Shown here: positions 12,931 through 16,956 of the stretch, one piece after another | Position numbering within the stretch: position 1 is the stretch's first letter | Layout: each line of letters begins with the position of its first letter | Origin: Sva-07 sp035529175 | GTDB lineage: Bacteria; Actinomycetota; Acidimicrobiia; Acidimicrobiales; Ilumatobacteraceae | Length of the DNA stretch: 16,956 nucleotides | Assembly: GCA_035529175.1 (NCBI GenBank) | Contig: DATKXG010000109.1 | Span: 1 to 16,956 of the forward strand | Direction: 5' to 3' | Notes under the pieces: generated by a model | The model's input: only the letters and a program-made list of their open reading frames with translations | Told to the model about the DNA's origin: nothing | Databases searched by the model: none | Position numbers and translations under genes: made by a program

Positions 12931-13713
12931 TCAGTAGGGCATCGTGCCGCCGTCGACGGGGAACATGCAGCCGGTCATGTTCTTCGCCGCATCGGAGGCG
13001 AGCAACACCGCCACCGCGGCGACTTCCTCCACCGTGTTCGGGCGCTTGATCGCCGACTCGGAGCTGAACATCTCGATCAGGGCGTCGTACGTGCCGACGC
13101 CCATCGCGACCGCCGAGTCCGGGCCCGTGGCGCGCACGATGTCGGTCTCGATGATTCCCGGCAAGATCGCGTTGACCGTGATGCCAAGTGTGCCGACCTC
13201 CTGCGCTGCAGCCTTGACGAGGCCGTTCACCGCATGCTTGGTCGCCGAGTAGCCCGGAATCCCGGGCTTGCCCAACTTGCCTTCGACCGATGACGTCACG
13301 ATCACACGGCCGGTCTCGCGCGGAATCATGTGCTGCAGCGCTCGACGCATGCCCCAGAACACGTGGTTGAGGTTCCAGTCGATCTCGAGCTGCCACTCCT
13401 CGTCGCTCATCTGAGCGACCGGCGCCGTCATGTTGACCCCGCCGGAGTTCAGGCAACAGATGTCGAGCTGTCCGTAGCGTTCGATCGTGAAGTCGACCAG
13501 CCCCTCGACCGCGTCCTGCTTCGTCATGTCACCGGCGAAGAACGCTGCGTTGTCACCAGCGTCCATCTCGGAGAGGCACTGCTGGCCCTTCGCTTCGTCG
13601 CGACCGTTGACGACGACCTTGGCTCCCTCGGCGAGGAAGGCGTCAGCCATCCCCCGACCGATGCTGCGCGTGCCGCCCGTGATGCAGGCGACCTTTCCGT
13701 CGAGCTTTCCCAT
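12931..13713 (-). CDS. SDR-family oxidoreductase (tandem copy A)
   Basis: A 260-residue classical short-chain dehydrogenase/reductase. Cofactor motif TGGTRSIGRG (12-21), NSGG at 89-92, active-site Ser142, Tyr155 and Lys159 (SSVEGKLGKPGIPGYSATK), with Asn114 in DWNLNH. Asn36-Gly37-Arg38 after the second strand suggests NADP preference, as Arg can bind the 2'-phosphate. Substrate unknown; probably a hydroxyl/ketone pair. AAAGGA (13725-13720) lies 6 bases before the ATG at 13713. The adjacent upstream SDR is a close paralogue; about half the residues agree by eye, with shared LDG-VACITGGTR start, NGRDEAK, SAIKR and DGGT-PY end. The C-terminal ends DGGTMPY. Confidence 0.94.
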   Translation of the reverse strand: MGKLDGKVACITGGTRSIGRGMADAFLAEGAKVVVNGRDEAKGQQCLSEMDAGDNAAFFAGDMTKQDAVEGLVDFTIERYGQLDICCLNSGGVNMTAPVAQMSDEEWQLEIDWNLNHVFWGMRRALQHMIPRETGRVIVTSSVEGKLGKPGIPGYSATKHAVNGLVKAAAQEVGTLGITVNAILPGIIETDIVRATGPDSAVAMGVGTYDALIEMFSSESAIKRPNTVEEVAAVAVLLASDAAKNMTGCMFPVDGGTMPY

Positions 13714-13739
13714 GATGGTTCCTTTCGTACCTGCTCGGC

Positions 13740-14519
13740 TCAGTACGGAGCCGTGCCGCCGTCGATCGAGATGAGTGAGCCCGTGATGCCGGCGCCAGCA
13801 TCCGAGGCGAGCAGGGTCGCGACCGCGGCACAGTCCTCGACGTCGTTGAGCCGCTTGATCGCCGACTCCTGAGCGAACATGTCGAGCAACCCGTCGTAGG
13901 TGAGTCCCATCGACTCCGCTGCCGGTGGGCCCTGTTCCATCATCGTGTCGGTTTCGATGGCTCCAGGGCAGAGCGCGTTGACCGTGATCCCCAACGTGCC
14001 GACCTCGTGAGCGGCCGACTTCGTGAGCCCGTTGATCGCATGCTTGGACACCACGTAGATCGACAGGCCGGGCTTGCCGACCTTGCCCTCGACCGAGCTG
14101 ATGTTGATCACCCGTCCGAACTGCTGCGGGATCATGTAGTGGAATGCTCGACGCATCGTCCAGAACGTGTGCCAGAAGTTCCAGACCAGCGCATCCTGCA
14201 TCGCCTCGTCGGTGAGCTCAGCGACCGGTGCGTTCCCGGACGATCCACCGGCGTTGGGCACGAGGATGTCGATCCTGCCGAATCGTTCGACCGTTCCGTC
14301 GACGATGGCCTCGCACACCTCGCGCTGCTTGACGTCGCCGGGGATGTACGCCGCCAGGTCACCCGCGTCGAGTTCTGCAAGCGTTCGCTCCGCTTTGGCC
14401 TCGTCGCGACCGTTGACGACGACGCTCGCGCCCTCGTTCAGAAAGTCTTTCGCGATCGCCAGGCCAATGCCTCGCGTGCCGCCCGTGATACAGGCAACGC
14501 GCCCGTCCAGTACACCCAT
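13740..14519 (-). CDS. SDR-family oxidoreductase (tandem copy B)
   Basis: A 259-residue classical SDR, paralogue of the downstream neighbour. Cofactor motif TGGTRGIGLA (12-21), NAGG at 89-92, catalytic Ser142, Tyr155 and Lys159 (YVVSK), Asn114 in VWNFWH. Catalytic numbering is identical to copy A, which argues for tandem duplication without large insertions. The region after the active site (190-215, TDTMMEQGPPAAESMG) differs most and probably shapes the substrate pocket. ATG at 14519 has AAGGGGG 5 bases upstream (14531-14525); ten further upstream codons open in frame are not conserved. A -10-like TACGTT precedes it. It begins the operon that continues into copy A and probably the second P450. 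Confidence 0.94.
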   Translation of the reverse strand: MGVLDGRVACITGGTRGIGLAIAKDFLNEGASVVVNGRDEAKAERTLAELDAGDLAAYIPGDVKQREVCEAIVDGTVERFGRIDILVPNAGGSSGNAPVAELTDEAMQDALVWNFWHTFWTMRRAFHYMIPQQFGRVINISSVEGKVGKPGLSIYVVSKHAINGLTKSAAHEVGTLGITVNALCPGAIETDTMMEQGPPAAESMGLTYDGLLDMFAQESAIKRLNDVEDCAAVATLLASDAGAGITGSLISIDGGTAPY

Positions 14520-14540
14520 GTGAACCCCCTTCGTGTGTTG

Positions 14541-14553
14541 GCCGAGCAACGTA
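14541..14553 (-). promoter_or_regulatory. Possible promoter of the tandem SDR operon
   Basis: TACGTT reads on the minus strand from 14553 to 14548, in the 79-base gap between the TetR gene end and the SDR copy B start. Transcription would begin near 14541, giving a leader of about 22 bases that includes AAGGGGG. A -35 is not obvious. Confidence 0.35.
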
Positions 14554-14598
14554 CAGCCTCAGCGGCACCGACGTGGAATCGAGCCTCGCCGGCGACGT

Positions 14599-15231
14599 TC
14601 AGATGGGTTCTGACGCGACCAGTTGGCCGCGCATCGCCATCTTGATCGACGTGATGGCCAGCTCGTGGCGCTCGGAATCGTCGGACACGCCGTCGGTGAG
14701 CCCGACGAGGATGATCGCCACGAACTCGTTCACGAGGTCCCGGTTCGCCGGGGCGATCTCGCCGCTGTCGATGCCGGCGTCGACCAGCCGGACGAAGAAC
14801 CCGTGTCGTCGCTCGGCGTGGGCGGCGAGTGCGTCGGCGATCTCGGGATGTCGACGCATGTCGTTGCGCACGGCTCCGAGAAACGCGGCGAACGTAGGGT
14901 CGGACTCGTTGAGTTCGTGGGCGACGTCGAGGACCGCATCAAACTTCCCGAGAAATCCCGCGGCAGCGTCGGCGGCTTTGTTGAACTGCCCGTAGACACG
15001 TTGCTGTACGTCCTCGTGCACGGCGAGGTACAGGTCGAGCTTCGATCCGAAGTAGTGGTAGAGCGCCCCGGACGTGATCCCCGCCTTGGTGGCGAGCTCA
15101 CGATTGGTCGAGCCGTCGTAGCCGCCGAAGGCGAAGGCGGCCCGGGCGATCTCGAGGATGCGCTGCCGAGTCTCGGCCGAGTCGGTGTCGGGCGGCCGCC
15201 CCAGTCGGCGAGAGTGGGTGCTGGCAGCCAT
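14599..15231 (-). CDS. TetR-family transcriptional regulator
   Basis: A 210-residue regulator. The N-terminal DNA-binding domain is typical: TRQRILEIARAAFAFGGYDG (21-40), STNRELATKAGITSGALYHYFGSK (41-64) forming the helix-turn-helix, then LDLYLAVHEDV. The C-terminal part is a helical ligand-binding domain, probably dimeric, with no recognisable ligand signature. The basic RRLGRPP start precedes the domain. ATG at 15231 is chosen because CATACT lies 6 bases upstream, consistent with a leaderless mRNA. GTG at 15270 overlapping the SDR stop is an alternative, adding 13 residues with no ribosome site. Position suggests control of the flanking SDR genes, and as a TetR protein it probably represses; the operator is not identified. 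Confidence 0.93.
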   Translation of the reverse strand: MAASTHSRRLGRPPDTDSAETRQRILEIARAAFAFGGYDGSTNRELATKAGITSGALYHYFGSKLDLYLAVHEDVQQRVYGQFNKAADAAAGFLGKFDAVLDVAHELNESDPTFAAFLGAVRNDMRRHPEIADALAAHAERRHGFFVRLVDAGIDSGEIAPANRDLVNEFVAIILVGLTDGVSDDSERHELAITSIKMAMRGQLVASEPI

Positions 15232-15243
15232 CGGGTCAGTATG
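15232..15243 (-). promoter_or_regulatory. Possible -10 for the TetR gene
   Basis: CATACT reads on the minus strand from 15243 to 15238, 6 bases before the ATG at 15231, the same spacing seen at other leaderless-type starts in this window. It may give the TetR gene its own transcript despite following the SDR gene closely. Confidence 0.35.
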
Positions 15244-15266
15244 GTCCACGTACCGATGCCGGAGCG

Positions 15267-16055
15267 TCACTGGTCGCGCGGCCGGTACTGGTGCGTGCGA
15301 TGGGTCCGGCCTCCCGCGACGAGGATCAGTTGGCCGGTCACCCAGGACGAAGCATCGGAGACCAGATAGAGGACAGCTCCGGCGATGTCGTCGGGTCGAC
15401 CGATCCGGCCGAGCGGAATCGTCGCGGCGATCGCGTCGTGCTGGCCATCGGTGTTCAGCACCTCGGAGAAGGCCTCGGTCACGACAGGCCCCGGTGCGAC
15501 GGTGTTGACCCGGATGTCCGGCGCGAGCTCGAGGGCGAGCGTCTCGGAGAGGTTGTTCATTCCGGCCTTCGCTGCGGCGTACGGGCCCGTGTACGGCGAC
15601 CCCCGCATCCCGGCGCCCGAGCTGATGTTGACGATCGAGCTCCCCGGCTGCATCCGCTTCGCTGCGGCCTTGCAGCCCTGGAATGCCGAGGTGAGGTTGA
15701 GTTCGAGCTGTGCCCGGAACACCTCGTCGGGGGTGTCGATCAGCATGCGGGTCGTCTTCTCGTCGGAACCACCGACGTTGTTGACCCAGATGTCGATACG
15801 ACCGAAACGCTCCATCGTGCGGTCGGCGAGTTCCTCGGAGAGGTCGCGGATGTCGCCGGCGACGATGAGGGCGTCGCGCCCGCGCTCGCGGACACCATCG
15901 GCGGTGACCTCGAGGTCATCGATCCGTCGAGCGTTCAGCACCAGGTCACATCCTGCGTCGGCAAGGCCCCACGCGATCGCCCGGCCGATCCCCTGACCGG
16001 ACCCGGTGACGACGGCGACGCGGCCGGTCAGGTCGAACTGATCGATGATGCTCAT
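15267..16055 (-). CDS. SDR-family oxidoreductase (third)
   Basis: A 262-residue classical SDR. Cofactor motif TGSGQGIGRA (17-26), NNVGG (92-96), Asn120, catalytic Ser146, Tyr159 and Lys163 (YAAAK). Asn41-Ala-Arg43 follows the second strand, leaning to NADP. The substrate is unknown; the pattern is shared with hydroxysteroid and 3-oxoacyl reductases, which cannot be separated here. The C-terminus is unusual: after LILVAGGRT it continues HRTHQYRPRDQ, basic and His-rich, where most relatives stop soon after the DGG/AGG motif. ATG at 16055 overlaps the stop of the upstream SDR (ATGA) and has GGAG 8 bases upstream. Upstream open frame is a shadow of the neighbour. Confidence 0.94.
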   Translation of the reverse strand: MSIIDQFDLTGRVAVVTGSGQGIGRAIAWGLADAGCDLVLNARRIDDLEVTADGVRERGRDALIVAGDIRDLSEELADRTMERFGRIDIWVNNVGGSDEKTTRMLIDTPDEVFRAQLELNLTSAFQGCKAAAKRMQPGSSIVNISSGAGMRGSPYTGPYAAAKAGMNNLSETLALELAPDIRVNTVAPGPVVTEAFSEVLNTDGQHDAIAATIPLGRIGRPDDIAGAVLYLVSDASSWVTGQLILVAGGRTHRTHQYRPRDQ

Positions 16056-16822
16056 GACGTGGACTCCGTCTTCGATTCTCGGGGAAGGAACTGACCGGTG
16101 TTGGCCGTGATACCACCGTCGACCGGAACGACGGCGCCGTTGACGAACGACGACTCGGCAGAGGCGAGGAACGCGATCACCGCAGCGATCTCGTCGGGGC
16201 GCGCCCAGCGTTGCAGCGGGATCCGTCGGCGCAGGCTCTCGTAGACCTCGGGCATCGACGAGATGCCGCTGGTCATCCCGGTCTCGGTAGGGCCCGGGCA
16301 GACCGCATTGACGGTGATCGAGTCGGCTCCGAGATCGACCGCAGCGGCGCGCACGAGGTTGATCACGGCGCCCTTCGCGGTGTTGTAGGCCCACATGTTC
16401 GGGTCACCAGCGATACCGGATGTCGACGCGGTGACCACGATGCGGCCACCGCCACCCGCCCGCAGTGCCGGAATAACGGCGCGGATACCGACGACCACCG
16501 CGCGGACGTTGACATCGATCGCGCGGTCGAATTGATCGAGCGACAACCCCAGCAGGTCGCCGCTCATCGACACGCCAGCATTGAAGACTGCGGCGTCGAG
16601 GCGGCCGAACATCTCCAGCGCCGCGGCGACCGCTGCGTCGTTGGTCGCTGCATCGGTGACGTCGCCGATCACCGTCACCCCGGCGTCGCCGAGGGCCGCG
16701 GCCCAGTCGATCGGCGCGCGGTCGACCAGAACGACCGAGGTCCCGGCGGCGGCCAGGCGCTCGGCGGTTGCTCGCCCGATCCCTGATGCTGCACCGGTGA
16801 CGATTGCGGCTCGGTCGCTCAT
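16052..16822 (-). CDS. SDR-family oxidoreductase (fourth)
   Basis: A 256-residue classical SDR. Cofactor motif TGAASGIGRA (9-18), Asp34 at the end of the second strand (NAD preference), NAG at 81-83, Asn105, catalytic Ser133, Tyr146 and Lys150 (YNTAK). The NAD preference differs from the other three SDRs here, whose equivalent positions suggest NADP, so it may run in the oxidative direction. The tail after VDGGITANTG extends about 15 residues (QFLPRESKTESTS), polar. ATG at 16822 overlaps the upstream stop in an ATGA junction; AAGGA lies 12 bases before it, rather far, so translational coupling probably matters. The stop overlaps the next SDR start. It is in an operon with an NTF2-like protein. 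Confidence 0.94.
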   Translation of the reverse strand: MSDRAAIVTGAASGIGRATAERLAAAGTSVVLVDRAPIDWAAALGDAGVTVIGDVTDAATNDAAVAAALEMFGRLDAAVFNAGVSMSGDLLGLSLDQFDRAIDVNVRAVVVGIRAVIPALRAGGGGRIVVTASTSGIAGDPNMWAYNTAKGAVINLVRAAAVDLGADSITVNAVCPGPTETGMTSGISSMPEVYESLRRRIPLQRWARPDEIAAVIAFLASAESSFVNGAVVPVDGGITANTGQFLPRESKTESTS

Positions 16823-16956
16823 GGGTTCATGTAGTCCTTGTAGTAGACGAGCTGTCCGTTGCGGACCCGGTAGACGCCGACACCCTGGCGAACGCCCTTG
16901 TTCGTCGTCGCCTCCCACTGGGCCCACGCGGTCTCGTCGTCGCCCGAGAGCTCGAC
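16819..16956 (-). CDS. NTF2/SnoaL-like protein, C-terminal part
   Basis: The last 45 codons of a gene that enters from the right edge on the minus strand; the stop TGA overlaps the ATG of the fourth SDR (ATGA). The visible end includes DDETAWAQWEATT, then GVGVYRVRNGQLVYYKDYMNP. The strand pattern VYRVRNGQLVYYKDYMNP matches the C-terminal strands of the NTF2-like/SnoaL-like fold, in which limonene epoxide hydrolase, ketosteroid isomerase and many unknown small enzymes occur. No catalytic residue can be identified because the N-terminal part is outside the window. Co-transcription with SDRs is consistent with an isomerase or hydrolase of a cyclic substrate. Confidence 0.75.
   Translation of the reverse strand, partial: VELSGDDETAWAQWEATTNKGVRQGVGVYRVRNGQLVYYKDYMNP

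Noticed and set aside
12905..13456. Extension of the second P450 upstream over the SDR gene
   Set aside because: The added residues are an out-of-frame reading of the SDR coding strand and contain no P450 sequence.
15232..15266. TetR operator in the gap before the TetR gene
   Set aside because: Only short, imperfect symmetries (CCAT/ATGG, GGT/ACC) are visible, no better than expected by chance.
15232..15270. GTG start for the TetR gene at 15270
   Set aside because: It gives a GTGA overlap with the SDR stop, but it has no ribosome site and adds residues outside the TetR domain; the ATG with a -10-like hexamer is preferred, without certainty.

Overview
The window is GC-rich, densely packed bacterial DNA. 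Its gene content points to an actinobacterium, possibly of the Acidimicrobiia (Ilumatobacter-like): two cytochromes P450, an F420-type luciferase-like oxidoreductase, FadE-like acyl-CoA dehydrogenase, several SDRs, a split-barrel flavin/F420 protein, and many genes that appear to start without a leader. The lineage is inferred from style and content, not from a marker gene. There are no rRNA or tRNA genes, no CRISPR and no intact mobile element. No gap between genes exceeds 180 bases.

Layout. (1) 1-3855: a zinc alcohol dehydrogenase on the minus strand, with the first codons of a further gene after it. It diverges from a plus-strand run of an ABM-domain protein, a HAD hydrolase, a Rieske oxygenase alpha subunit and a 71-residue protein that overlaps the Rieske stop. 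(2) 3893-7583: a tightly overlapping minus-strand operon (dienelactone hydrolase, enoyl-CoA hydratase/isomerase, LLM oxidoreductase) diverging from a plus-strand acyl-CoA dehydrogenase. The gap between them holds a striking 23-bp inverted repeat with mirrored promoters. (3) 7764-10256: a minus-strand pair (split-barrel protein, nitroreductase) and a P450. (4) 10424-11649: a stand-alone cyclic-nucleotide-binding domain protein and a TIM-barrel protein on the plus strand. (5) 11693-16956: a minus-strand series of an NTF2-like protein (partial), two SDRs, a TetR regulator, two tandemly duplicated SDRs and a second P450.

Together the genes look like accessory catabolism of hydrophobic or cyclic compounds. 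Oxygenases (Rieske, two P450s) would introduce hydroxyl groups, the dehydrogenases would oxidise them, and acyl-CoA dehydrogenase, enoyl-CoA hydratase and hydrolase would take CoA-linked products further. The substrate cannot be read from the sequence. No ferredoxin or ferredoxin reductase gene is present, so electrons for the oxygenases must come from proteins encoded elsewhere.

The most unusual signals are non-coding: the mirrored promoter palindrome at 6272-6330, a repeated hairpin sequence at two convergent gene ends (7592-7640 with a half copy at 7747-7768, and 11641-11688), and a recurring -10-like hexamer 6-7 bases before ATG codons.
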